Shown: positions 1 to 6,500 of the stretch, piece after piece | How the letters are laid out: each line of letters starts with the position of its first letter | Numbering within the stretch: the stretch's first letter is position 1 | Assembly: GCA_002793885.1 (NCBI GenBank) | Contig: PFEG01000040.1 | Location: forward strand, 1-8,094 | Direction: 5' to 3' | Length of the DNA stretch: 8,094 nucleotides | Source: Candidatus Saccharibacteria bacterium CG10_big_fil_rev_8_21_14_0_10_47_8 | Lineage (GTDB): Bacteria; Patescibacteriota; Saccharimonadia; Saccharimonadales; UBA10212 | Notes under the pieces: generated by a model | Told to the model about the DNA's origin: nothing | The model's database searches: none | Seen by the model: only the letters and a program-made list of their open reading frames with translations | Made by a program: the position numbers and the translations under genes

Positions 1-1
1 T

Positions 2-649
2 GTGACTACGGTCTACTACAACAGGGTTAATACAGACGGAACCCTAGGCGGTACCTGGACTCTTGATAATGATAACACTACATTTGCTCGCCAGGCTGCT
101 GACATTGGCGTCAGTAACGGCTATATATATTTGGTCGGTGGATCAGGTAGTGGTGGTGGCCAAACTGTTGTTGACTACGCCAAACTTAATGCCGATGGTT
201 CTACTGGAGCCTGGACTGCCACAACCGCACTGCCAGCTGACCGGAAGGGCCCAGCAGTTACCATCGCCAACGGCTACATCTATGCTCTTGGTGGTAACAC
301 TACCAGTGCCCAAAACAACGTTTACTACGCGGCACTTGACAGTTCTACTGGAGCTGTGGGAACTTGGCAGACTAACGGTACTAACCAACTTAATGCTGCC
401 CGGGCCTACGGTCATGCCACAGTTGCCAATGGCTACATATACTACATCGGTGGCTGGAACACTACTACACAGTCAAGCGTTCAGTATGCCGCCTTGAACG
501 CTAATGGTTCTACCGGCAGCTGGTCTGCTTCTACCACAACCCTGCCGGCCGCTCGTGATGGTTATGGCATCGCTTCTGCCAACGGCTACTTCTACGTTGT
601 AGGTGGAGATAATAACAGCATCTCCAATACTACGGTCTACTACGCTTCT
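2..649 (+). repeat. Four Kelch-like repeats in the surface protein
   Basis: The motif NGY[I/F]Y-x2-GG occurs at residues 39-47, 90-98, 143-151 and 194-202, 51-53 residues apart. Each unit also carries a [V/T]xYA-x-LNxxGSTGxW-like strand whose Trp falls at residues 19, 71, 122 and 174. The first unit is cut by the window edge. At DNA level the 15-mer ACTACGGTCTACTAC recurs at 5-19 and 629-643, at equivalent places of the first and last units. This is the pattern of Kelch/galactose-oxidase-type propeller blades; further blades probably lie upstream. Confidence 0.8.
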
Positions 650-3600
650 ACTGCCCGTGTAACAATTGGCGGTAACCTCGATCTAGTCGGCCTGTCCGGC
701 GAGAACCTGGCCGAAGGCGGGAGTGGCGGCACGCTCGCAGCTGGCAACACTAATATTGTAGGAACCTTAAACGTACAGGACCAAGCCAACTTTGCCAGCT
801 CCCTATCGGTAAACAAGAACTTAACAATTAGTGGCTACGCTCTCTTCCAAAACTCCACCGACTCCGCCACTGCCTTCCAGATTCAAAATGCCGCTGGCAC
901 CAGCTATCTGACGGTTGACACTACCAACCAAGGAGTAACTTCAGGTAGGTTAGATGTCGGCACTGTTACGGGTAACCGTATTTTCTCCGATAACTTCGAA
1001 TCTGGTAACTTCAACCTATGGACTACAACCGGTGGTACCCCGACAATCGACACTGCTACGGTATTTGCCGGCAAGTACTCAGAAAAAGTCGTCACGGCTA
1101 GTTCGGTCCAATATGTCGAGAAAAGCATTACCGGTGGGACAACGTTGTATGCCCGTGGCTATTTCAACTTTTCTTCGACCGGCACTAATTCTAACCTGTT
1201 CACCCTATATAACAGTCCTGACGGCACTGCCGCATCTGAAATAACAGCTTACCGCAATAACGCTGACGGCAAGATTACAATATGGTCAGGACCAGCGGCA
1301 GGAAGCTGCGGTACAGGTGGCGCTGCCATGAGTACTGGTGCCTGGCACAAAGTAGAGCTAAAAGTAGTTATTAGTAATACCGGCAGTTGCCAATTATGGA
1401 TGGATGATAACTTGGAGGTTAATAGCGGCAGTGTTGATACATTGGCCACTGGCAACCCTAACCGCGTATCAGTAGGCACACAAAGTACAGGCCAAACCTA
1501 CACTCTTTTCGCTGATGAATTCGCTGTCGATACCCAAGCGATAGATAACGCTGGTTCAGCCAACGTACAAGATACATTGCATGTAGGTGGTTCGTCTATC
1601 TTTGGCGGCGCGGGGCTATTTCAAAATGCTTCAGACTCCACTAATGCCTTTCAGATTCAAAACTCGACTGCGGGGGTTCTCTTTACCGCTGATACCACCA
1701 ACTCTAAGCTTATTGCCGGCGTTGACCTCATCGCCAGTGCCGCGCCCACCGCTTCTTCCGTTACCCAAACATACACCAGTATCACCGATGCCAACGCGGT
1801 TGGTAAATATAGCTCCGCTGCCGTTGGTCTCGATGGCTTCCCAATTATTTCTTATTATGACGAGACCGGGGGTGATCTGGCAGTTCTCCACTGTACTAAC
1901 AGCCTCTGTACTACAAACGATACCCCCACTAAAATATCCGATGCCGGCGGTAATACTTGGGGGCTATGGACCTCTATTGCAATTGGCACCGACGGCTTTC
2001 CGGTTATCTCGCACTATAACTCTTCAGACCTTGATTTAGCCATTACCAAATGTTCTAATGCAACTTGTAGTAGTAACTCTACTGCCCAGTTTGCCGATGG
2101 TGCCAGTGAAGATGTTGGTTCACCAAATGCAATTGCCATCGGGCGTGATGGCCTGCCGGTTATCGTGACTCGCAACACCACAGATACGGATCTGTGGGTC
2201 TACCAGTGTACTACCACGGCTTGTAGCGCTGTCACCTCTACCGCAATCACCAGCGGTAACTCACAAGGTAACTACAACTCCATTGCTATCGGTAGTGATG
2301 GCTTCCCGATTATCGCGTCCCGCGATCTAACAGCTGTCGACTTAATAGTCACCAAGTGTAATAACAACTCCTGCTCTTCCAACTCCACCTTCACTAACAC
2401 TGGCGACACCGGCGGCTTCGATACCTCCATTGCTATTACTCCCGATGGCTTGCCGATTATCTCCTACTATAACAACGGCACTCAAGACCTCTACACCCTC
2501 AAGTGCGGCAATACAGAATGTACCACCGGTAACACTATTACCCAGCATACGTTCGGTGGCGAAAATGACGGTACTTGGACCACCGTTCGGATCGGCACCG
2601 ACGGCCTGCCGGTTATTTCCTCCATAGATGCTGGTACTGCACATGACCTTAGCATTCTAAAGTGTGGAAATGACGCTTGCTCCAACGACAGTACCAATGA
2701 CAACACCACGTTTACCACTTTAACAGTCGGCGACTTTAGGGGTTCTATGGTTGTTCCGCCGGATGGCCTGCCATTTATTACTACGTTTGACGACGAAACT
2801 TCCGCTGGTATTGACAACCTAGCTGTACTTAAGTGTGCGGACAGCTCCTGTAGTCAAAGCTCCGCCACCGTTGGTATCACCGGAGGCATCAATATTGGCA
2901 GTATGGACAAGTACTTTAACAGTATTTATGCCGCCAACTATTACGGTAAAAACTACGCCGTCCGTAATTTTGACGTCGCCGAAGAGTACCCAGTTGAAGA
3001 TCAGTCTCTGGTAGCGGGCGAAATAGTCTCGCTTAACCCGGCAACCGGCAAACTCAAACGAGCCTCTGCCACTGACAGAAATAATCTACTAGGCATTATC
3101 TCAACTAACCCCGGTCTGGCTCTGCGTGACTACGAAGCCAACCGCACAGATACTCGTTTAGTAGCTCTGATAGGGCGAGTACCCCTGAAGGTTAAGGGCC
3201 CGATTGTAGCTGGTGATTCGATTACTATTTCCAGCGAAGACGGGGTAGGGATCAAAGCGGCCACACCAGGCTTAATTGTAGGCCGGGCCCTAGAATCAAC
3301 TGACACGGATGGTACCATAAGCGTTTTTGTGTCAACCTCGTATTACACGCCAAGCATGGCTGATACCTTACAGGGTGATATGCTAAATTCGGATTTGATG
3401 ATTCAGGGCGGGCTAACCGTTAGCGCGGATATCAATGTTAGCGGCACGGCCAACCTTAACTTGCTAACAGTTAGTGGAGACGCTAACTTTAGGGGCAACG
3501 TAGTGATTGCTGGGACACTAAAAGCCCAGAACATCGAAATAAGCGGGCATATCGTAACCGCTGGCGATACCCCGCAGATTGAAATCTTACCGGCGGCCGG

Positions 3601-3874
3601 CCAAGAAGCTACAGTAACAGTTGAGGGTAATGATGTAAGTGGCACCATCCACCTGACATCCGGCACAAATCAAGTCCAGCCCGGCGATATGGCTAAGCTT
3701 ATCTTTAAAAAGGTTTACTCAAAAACACCTAAAGTATTTATTGAAGCGGCTAACCCAGATGCTATATCGGTGCAAATTTACCGTGACGTGACCCCTGATC
3801 ACTTTGTTATAAAGATACTTAACCAGCTTGATCCAAGCAAAACTTATATATTTGACTACTTTGTAGTTGAGTAA
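2..3874 (+). CDS. Giant modular surface protein (3' part; N-terminus missing)
   Basis: The frame is open at the left edge and ends with TAA at 3872-3874, leaving 1290 residues. The GTG at position 2 is not the start, because residue 1 lies inside a Kelch-like repeat. Visible order: Kelch-like repeats (residues 1-216); a beta-rich linker with a first LFQN module (281-309); a jelly-roll (concanavalin A/LamG-like) domain (about 326-512) with a possible disulfide C436-C463; a second LFQN module (539-567); seven about 52-residue repeats, each with DG[F/L]P and C-x4-C (591-952), probably a beta-propeller; a region with a DVAEEYP motif (about 963-1115) resembling the chaperone/autoprocessing part of phage appendage proteins; short beta repeats (1130-1180); and a C-terminal domain ending DYFVVE. 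No LPXTG motif or C-terminal membrane segment is seen, so the anchor, if any, is in the missing N-terminus. It is probably a secreted adhesin or cell-surface fibre; ligand unknown. Domain names are inferred from pattern only. Confidence 0.85.
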   Translation: MTTVYYNRVNTDGTLGGTWTLDNDNTTFARQAADIGVSNGYIYLVGGSGSGGGQTVVDYAKLNADGSTGAWTATTALPADRKGPAVTIANGYIYALGGNTTSAQNNVYYAALDSSTGAVGTWQTNGTNQLNAARAYGHATVANGYIYYIGGWNTTTQSSVQYAALNANGSTGSWSASTTTLPAARDGYGIASANGYFYVVGGDNNSISNTTVYYASTARVTIGGNLDLVGLSGENLAEGGSGGTLAAGNTNIVGTLNVQDQANFASSLSVNKNLTISGYALFQNSTDSATAFQIQNAAGTSYLTVDTTNQGVTSGRLDVGTVTGNRIFSDNFESGNFNLWTTTGGTPTIDTATVFAGKYSEKVVTASSVQYVEKSITGGTTLYARGYFNFSSTGTNSNLFTLYNSPDGTAASEITAYRNNADGKITIWSGPAAGSCGTGGAAMSTGAWHKVELKVVISNTGSCQLWMDDNLEVNSGSVDTLATGNPNRVSVGTQSTGQTYTLFADEFAVDTQAIDNAGSANVQDTLHVGGSSIFGGAGLFQNASDSTNAFQIQNSTAGVLFTADTTNSKLIAGVDLIASAAPTASSVTQTYTSITDANAVGKYSSAAVGLDGFPIISYYDETGGDLAVLHCTNSLCTTNDTPTKISDAGGNTWGLWTSIAIGTDGFPVISHYNSSDLDLAITKCSNATCSSNSTAQFADGASEDVGSPNAIAIGRDGLPVIVTRNTTDTDLWVYQCTTTACSAVTSTAITSGNSQGNYNSIAIGSDGFPIIASRDLTAVDLIVTKCNNNSCSSNSTFTNTGDTGGFDTSIAITPDGLPIISYYNNGTQDLYTLKCGNTECTTGNTITQHTFGGENDGTWTTVRIGTDGLPVISSIDAGTAHDLSILKCGNDACSNDSTNDNTTFTTLTVGDFRGSMVVPPDGLPFITTFDDETSAGIDNLAVLKCADSSCSQSSATVGITGGINIGSMDKYFNSIYAANYYGKNYAVRNFDVAEEYPVEDQSLVAGEIVSLNPATGKLKRASATDRNNLLGIISTNPGLALRDYEANRTDTRLVALIGRVPLKVKGPIVAGDSITISSEDGVGIKAATPGLIVGRALESTDTDGTISVFVSTSYYTPSMADTLQGDMLNSDLMIQGGLTVSADINVSGTANLNLLTVSGDANFRGNVVIAGTLKAQNIEISGHIVTAGDTPQIEILPAAGQEATVTVEGNDVSGTIHLTSGTNQVQPGDMAKLIFKKVYSKTPKVFIEAANPDAISVQIYRDVTPDHFVIKILNQLDPSKTYIFDYFVVE
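842..928 (+). repeat. LFQN module, copy 1
   Basis: Residues 281-309 contain LFQN-[S/A]-x-DS-x2-AFQIQN followed by a T-x-DTTN ending. The same module recurs at 1616-1702. It sits at the junction between the Kelch-like part and the jelly-roll domain, so it looks like a linker or capping strand pair between globular modules. Confidence 0.75.
1616..1702 (+). repeat. LFQN module, copy 2
   Basis: Residues 539-567 repeat the LFQN...DS...AFQIQN...DTTN pattern of copy 1. It separates the jelly-roll domain from the seven-repeat region. Both copies follow a short NVQD-containing stretch (residues 257-260 and 521-524), so the duplicated unit is larger than the LFQN core. Confidence 0.75.
1772..2857 (+). 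repeat. Seven DG[FL]P / C-x4-C repeats, predicted seven-bladed propeller
   Basis: DG[F/L]P begins at residues 611, 664, 716, 766, 815, 867 and 921 (spacing 49-54). Each is followed about 20 residues later by a Cys pair exactly five apart: 631/636, 684/689, 736/741, 786/791, 835/840, 888/893 and 945/950. The consensus is roughly SIAIGxDGxPxISxY then DLxxxKCxxxxC. Seven similar beta-rich repeats suggest a closed seven-bladed propeller; the regular Cys pairs suggest one intrablade disulfide per blade or a metal site. The fold is inference. Confidence 0.75.
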
Positions 3875-3899
3875 CACCACCGTAAAGTAGTTATAACAT

Positions 3900-3935
3900 A
3901 TTTTACGTATTTACAGGGTGGCACCCTGTAAATAC
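3900..3935. repeat. REP-like palindrome, copy 1
   Basis: Arms TATTTACAGGGTG and CACCCTGTAAATA surround a single central G at 3921; the outer pair G3907-C3935 extends each arm to 14 bp. An asymmetric ATTTTAC (3900-3906) precedes it and is shared with copy 2, giving the element an orientation. It lies between the surface-protein stop and the RAYT stop. There is no T-run after the hairpin on either strand, so it is not a canonical intrinsic terminator. Confidence 0.85.
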
Positions 3936-3969
3936 CTCTAATACTTCTCTAAAGCTGTTAGTATACTAG

Positions 3970-4584
3970 CTAGGCACTGGCTAACTCAGCCCTGATTTCA
4001 TCAAGTGTCTGCTTGTAGTCTTTGTAGTTAGCCACAAAGTCAGCGTAGTCGTTTGTATCATCGAATAGTTCTAGGATTTTGTCTGGCTTTAACCAGCTTG
4101 ATGATTTCTGGTTCAAATAGTAGGGAAGACTAGAAAACTCCCAATTTCTGTAATCTTTTGGGTTCAGGTGAATATAGCGAGAAATATGTTGCAGGTAGGC
4201 ATCTTCAGTGATCATAGAAGCTTTAAAGCGGCTTTGGAAAACCGGACCTACGCGCCTATATTTTTTATTAAAATACATGCTGTATGTAGTAGTAACTGAC
4301 TTGAGGAGTTTAGTCATTGAGTCAGGCGTATATTGATACACCAAAACGTGAAAATGATTAGGCATCAGACAAAAAGCCAGCAGTTCAATATCATTATGCA
4401 AACAAGGGTACTCACGCCCTTGTTTATCTTTAAGAGGTTCACGGCTTAAATATCTTTTAAAAAGGTTCAAAAAAACAGCATAATCGTCTTTTTCCTTAAA
4501 AATTGTTTCTTTATTAACCCCGCGGTTATAAATGTGATAGTAGCTATCTTCTAGATAAATTTTCTCGAGATTTTTACCAGGCAT
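3970..4584 (-). CDS. REP-associated tyrosine transposase (RAYT), Y1/HUH family
   Basis: A complete 204-residue protein. The N-terminus has the family's YYHIYNRG-type opening (residues 15-22). The metal-binding HUH motif is in MPNHFHVLV (H77, H79), and YSMYFN (101-106) supplies the likely nucleophile, Tyr101. GPVFQSRFK (113-121) and RYIHLNP (136-142) are further RAYT signatures, followed by a Trp-Glu-Phe-Ser-Ser stretch. By family knowledge it is a single-strand endonuclease acting on REP hairpins; all expected catalytic residues are present, so it may be active. The ATG at 4584 is chosen because it places the YHIYNRG block at the usual distance from the start. AAAGG lies only one base upstream, too close for a normal Shine-Dalgarno, so initiation may be weak or leaderless. 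It is convergent with the surface gene and divergent from parA. Confidence 0.9.
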   Translation of the reverse strand: MPGKNLEKIYLEDSYYHIYNRGVNKETIFKEKDDYAVFLNLFKRYLSREPLKDKQGREYPCLHNDIELLAFCLMPNHFHVLVYQYTPDSMTKLLKSVTTTYSMYFNKKYRRVGPVFQSRFKASMITEDAYLQHISRYIHLNPKDYRNWEFSSLPYYLNQKSSSWLKPDKILELFDDTNDYADFVANYKDYKQTLDEIRAELASA

Positions 4585-4610
4585 ACCTTTATTAAAACAT
4601 ACTAAGTCAC

Positions 4611-4647
4611 ATTTTACCTATTTACAGGGTGCCACCCTGTAAATAGG
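4611..4647. repeat. REP-like palindrome, copy 2
   Basis: The same arms as copy 1, around a central C at 4632. Outer pairs C4618-G4646 and C4617-G4647 extend each arm to 15 bp. ATTTTAC precedes it at 4611-4617 as in copy 1. Blocks 3900-3934 and 4611-4645 match at 33 of 35 positions. It lies in the gap between the divergent RAYT and parA starts and could also influence their promoters. Confidence 0.85.
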
Positions 4648-4655
4648 GGAAATTG

Positions 4656-4664
4656 TGTTATGCT
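4656..4664 (+). promoter_or_regulatory. Possible extended -10 for parA
   Basis: TGtTATGCT matches the extended -10 form TGnTATnnT. It would start transcription near 4671 and leave a leader of about 27 nt. A -35 at normal spacing would fall in the palindrome and is not recognisable. Weak evidence. Confidence 0.35.
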
Positions 4665-4697
4665 TAAGTCTGAGCCAGAGGGAAATTTTAAACAAAC

Positions 4698-5459
4698 ATG
4701 ACTAAATATATCATCGCGGTACTAAACCAAAAGGGCGGAGTCGGAAAGACCACCACCACCATTAACCTGGCGGCTTTTTTAGCCCACGCCAACAGGCGTG
4801 TTTTAGTGGTAGATCTGGATCCACAGGGCAACACTACCAGCGGCTTGGGGGTAGATAAGCAGACTTTGGACTCAACATTGTACGACGTACTGTTTTCTCG
4901 CGCGCAGGCTACTGATGTCATCCGCGAAGTAACCAGCCACGGGCTATTTTTATTGCCGGCCAATGCCCAGCTGGCCGCTGCTGAAGTCGAGCTGGTAAGT
5001 GTTATGAACCGCGAACAACAGCTCAAACAAATCCTACAGAGACTTGATTATGATATTATTTTGATAGATTGTCCGCCGTCGCTGGGACTGCTGAGTATCA
5101 ACGCTCTGACCGCCGCCGCCGAGGTGCTGATACCGGTGCAGACCGAATACTATGCTCTTGAGGGCCTAAGTCAATTACTTAGCGTTATCGGGCAGGTTCG
5201 CCAAGCCCTAAATCCAAGCCTAAACATACTTGGAATGATTTTAACCATGTATGATAGCCGGACTTCGCTGTCCGAACAGGTAAAGCAAGAGCTGGATAAG
5301 CATTTTGGCGCCAAAGTGTTTAAAACAGTAATTCCGCGTAATGTCCGCCTGGCAGAAGCGCCCAGTTTTGGCAAAACTATCGCCGAGCATGATAAGTGGA
5401 GCAAAGGCGCCCGGGCCTACAAAGCTTTAGCTAAAGAGGTAGAAAAGAGGTTAACGTGA
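4698..5459 (+). CDS. parA: Chromosome-partitioning ATPase ParA (Soj)
   Basis: A 253-residue, full-length MinD/ParA-type ATPase. The deviant Walker A, KGGVGKT, is at residues 12-18 with signature Lys12 and catalytic Lys17; the A' motif DPQGN is at 41-45; Walker B is IILIDCPP at 120-127; PRNVRLAEAPSFG (213-225) is the typical C-terminal block. By family knowledge it dimerises on ATP, binds nucleoid DNA non-specifically and is moved by ParB-stimulated hydrolysis to segregate origins. The short N-terminus without a helix-turn-helix marks it as the chromosomal (type Ib/Soj) form. The ATG gives the standard start just before the Walker A. The only purine-rich site, AGAGGG at 4678-4683, is 14 nt from the ATG, longer than usual. 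Stop is TGA. parB follows on the same strand after 145 nt. Confidence 0.95.
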   Translation: MTKYIIAVLNQKGGVGKTTTTINLAAFLAHANRRVLVVDLDPQGNTTSGLGVDKQTLDSTLYDVLFSRAQATDVIREVTSHGLFLLPANAQLAAAEVELVSVMNREQQLKQILQRLDYDIILIDCPPSLGLLSINALTAAAEVLIPVQTEYYALEGLSQLLSVIGQVRQALNPSLNILGMILTMYDSRTSLSEQVKQELDKHFGAKVFKTVIPRNVRLAEAPSFGKTIAEHDKWSKGARAYKALAKEVEKRLT

Positions 5460-5464
5460 TTTAT

Positions 5465-5492
5465 TTACCACTTACCACTTACCACTTACCAC
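5465..5492 (+). repeat. Heptanucleotide tandem repeat TTACCAC x4
   Basis: Four perfect head-to-tail copies of TTACCAC lie just after the parA stop, in the parA-parB gap. It is a short sequence repeat whose copy number could vary by slippage. A second, degenerate heptad run (TTGTAAA, TTGTAAG, TTGATAA) lies in the same gap at about 5559-5579. Confidence 0.8.
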
Positions 5493-5501
5493 TAATTTCT
5501 C

Positions 5502-5567
5502 ATTTTACATTTATCAGAATCGAAAAACGGCAACTGCTAAATAATAAATCACTGAAAATTGTAAATT
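5502..5567. repeat. Imperfect inverted repeat in the parA-parB gap
   Basis: The left arm ATTTTACATTTATCAG (5502-5517) and the right arm CTGAAAATTGTAAATT (5552-5567) are complementary at 13 of 16 positions around a 34-nt AT-rich spacer. With the flanking heptads this makes most of the gap repetitive. It could form a weak hairpin in a parAB transcript. No start codon with a ribosome site, and therefore no gene, is seen between 5460 and 5592. Confidence 0.5.
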
Positions 5568-5592
5568 GTAAGTTGATAATTAAGCTGACAGT

Positions 5593-5598
5593 AGGAGG
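5593..5598 (+). promoter_or_regulatory. Strong Shine-Dalgarno deciding the parB GTG start
   Basis: AGGAGG stands 6 nt before GTG at 5605, ideal spacing. It selects that GTG over the nearby out-of-frame GTG at 5600, which runs directly into TAG. It is the only strong Shine-Dalgarno before a gene in this window. Confidence 0.85.
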
Positions 5599-5604
5599 CG
5601 TGTA

Positions 5605-6462
5605 GTGGCTAAGAAATTAAGTTTAGGGCGGGGCTTTGACGTTTTAATGCCTACGGATTTGGATCCAAGTATTTTAGAGGAAGATAAAAACCGTGTTCAG
5701 AAAATACTTATCCAGGATATTAGGCCCAACCCGGACCAGCCACGGCGTGAGTATGACCGTATAGCTCTAGGCGAACTGGCATCGTCCGTAAAACAGCACG
5801 GTGTTTTGCAGCCGATAATAGTTGTTCGGGATGGTTCTAGCTATAGAATTGTGGCTGGCGAGCGGCGTTGGCGGGCAGCCCAAGTAGCTGAGCTAAAAGC
5901 TATACCAGCTATTGTTAGAAGCCTTAAAGAGCTAGAAGAAGTTGAGCTATCGCTTATAGAAAATATCCAGCGTGTGGATTTATCGCCACTAGACCAAGCA
6001 TTATCGGTGTATAGATTACAGCACCAATTTAACTTGAGTCTGGAACAAATTGCCGGTAAATTGGGCAAAGCCACAAGTACCCTCAGTAACCTGACACGTT
6101 TACTTCAGCTACCAGAAAATGCCAGGCAGGCTCTATCAGATGGCAGAATCAGCGAGGGTCACGCTAGGGCAATTTTAGCTCTGAAGTCAAATAAATCCAA
6201 GCAAGAAGAATTACTCCGTTGTATTTTTAATAACAAGTGGACCGTACGACAAGCCGAGCAATTCGTTGTTGCCGCCAAAAAAGGCGCTAGTTCGGTAATG
6301 GCTAGTACTCGTACGGCCAGTGAAACCCAACTGACTAAGAGTATAAGTAAAAAGCTCAAAACAACAGTTAAGATTAAATATACGGCTAAGGGCGGCCAGC
6401 TTATAATTTCTTTTAAAGACGAAACCGAGCTAGACCGATTGGCTAGCGAGTTACAAGATTAG
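5605..6462 (+). CDS. parB: Chromosome-partitioning protein ParB (Spo0J)
   Basis: A 285-residue, normal-length ParB with a GTG start. The N-terminal LGRGFD (residues 7-12) corresponds to the conserved LGRG patch by which ParB peptides stimulate ParA. The ParB/Srx CTPase domain spans about 34-125, with NPDQPR (42-47), GERRWRA (85-91) and ENIQR (119-123), the known nucleotide-binding motifs. A helix-turn-helix for parS recognition follows at about 144-170 (LSLEQIAGKLGKATSTLSNL). The remainder through AEQFVVAAKKG (217-227) is helical, and residues about 250-285 form the dimerisation domain. By family knowledge it binds parS, loads as a CTP-dependent clamp and spreads along DNA. It follows parA, probably in the same transcript, and is convergent with lepB 38 nt beyond its stop. 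No parS was recognised nearby. Confidence 0.95.
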   Translation: MAKKLSLGRGFDVLMPTDLDPSILEEDKNRVQKILIQDIRPNPDQPRREYDRIALGELASSVKQHGVLQPIIVVRDGSSYRIVAGERRWRAAQVAELKAIPAIVRSLKELEEVELSLIENIQRVDLSPLDQALSVYRLQHQFNLSLEQIAGKLGKATSTLSNLTRLLQLPENARQALSDGRISEGHARAILALKSNKSKQEELLRCIFNNKWTVRQAEQFVVAAKKGASSVMASTRTASETQLTKSISKKLKTTVKIKYTAKGGQLIISFKDETELDRLASELQD

Positions 6463-6500
6463 CCAAAATTAAATTGAACAAAAAATTAGTTCGAAAATGT

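Larger units (their letters stand above)
3900..4647. mobile_element. REPtron-like unit: RAYT gene between two palindromes
   Basis: A RAYT-family gene is bracketed by two copies of one palindrome, 62 nt after its stop and 32 nt before its start. RAYTs are known to be domesticated or semi-mobile HUH transposases linked to REP palindromes that they bind and cleave, so this arrangement is the expected one. The gene is visibly AT-richer than the surface-protein and parA genes beside it. No target duplication was found. Boundaries are the outer edges of the conserved palindrome blocks. Confidence 0.65.

Noticed and set aside
2..4. GTG at position 2 as the start of the surface protein
   Set aside because: The residues that follow sit mid-way through a Kelch-like repeat matching later units, and there is no signal peptide; the gene clearly continues upstream.
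2342..2817. Minus-strand open frames within the propeller repeats
   Set aside because: They arise from the periodic composition of the repeats in the antisense direction and show no ribosome site or recognisable domain.
3907..3935. Palindrome copy 1 as an intrinsic terminator for the surface gene
   Set aside because: No T-run follows the hairpin on either strand, and the same element recurs upstream of parA where a terminator for these genes is not expected. A secondary role in RNA ends is not excluded.
4617..4647. Palindrome copy 2 as a parS site for ParB
   Set aside because: It does not resemble the conserved 16-bp parS (TGTTTCACGTGAAACA) and is paired with an identical element across the RAYT gene. 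No parS-like site was seen elsewhere in the window.
5465..5492. CRISPR-like array
   Set aside because: Units are 7 nt, contiguous and without spacers; no cas gene is nearby.
5460..5604. Replication origin in the parA-parB gap
   Set aside because: No cluster of DnaA boxes is present; the only near matches (TTATCCAGG near 5708 and TGTGGATTT near 5974) are single and inside parB. The heptads do not match known origin motifs.
6463..6500. Bidirectional terminator between parB and lepB
   Set aside because: TTGAAC and GTTCGA can form only a short stem with a wobble or mismatch around a 9-nt loop, without a proper T-run; too weak to call.
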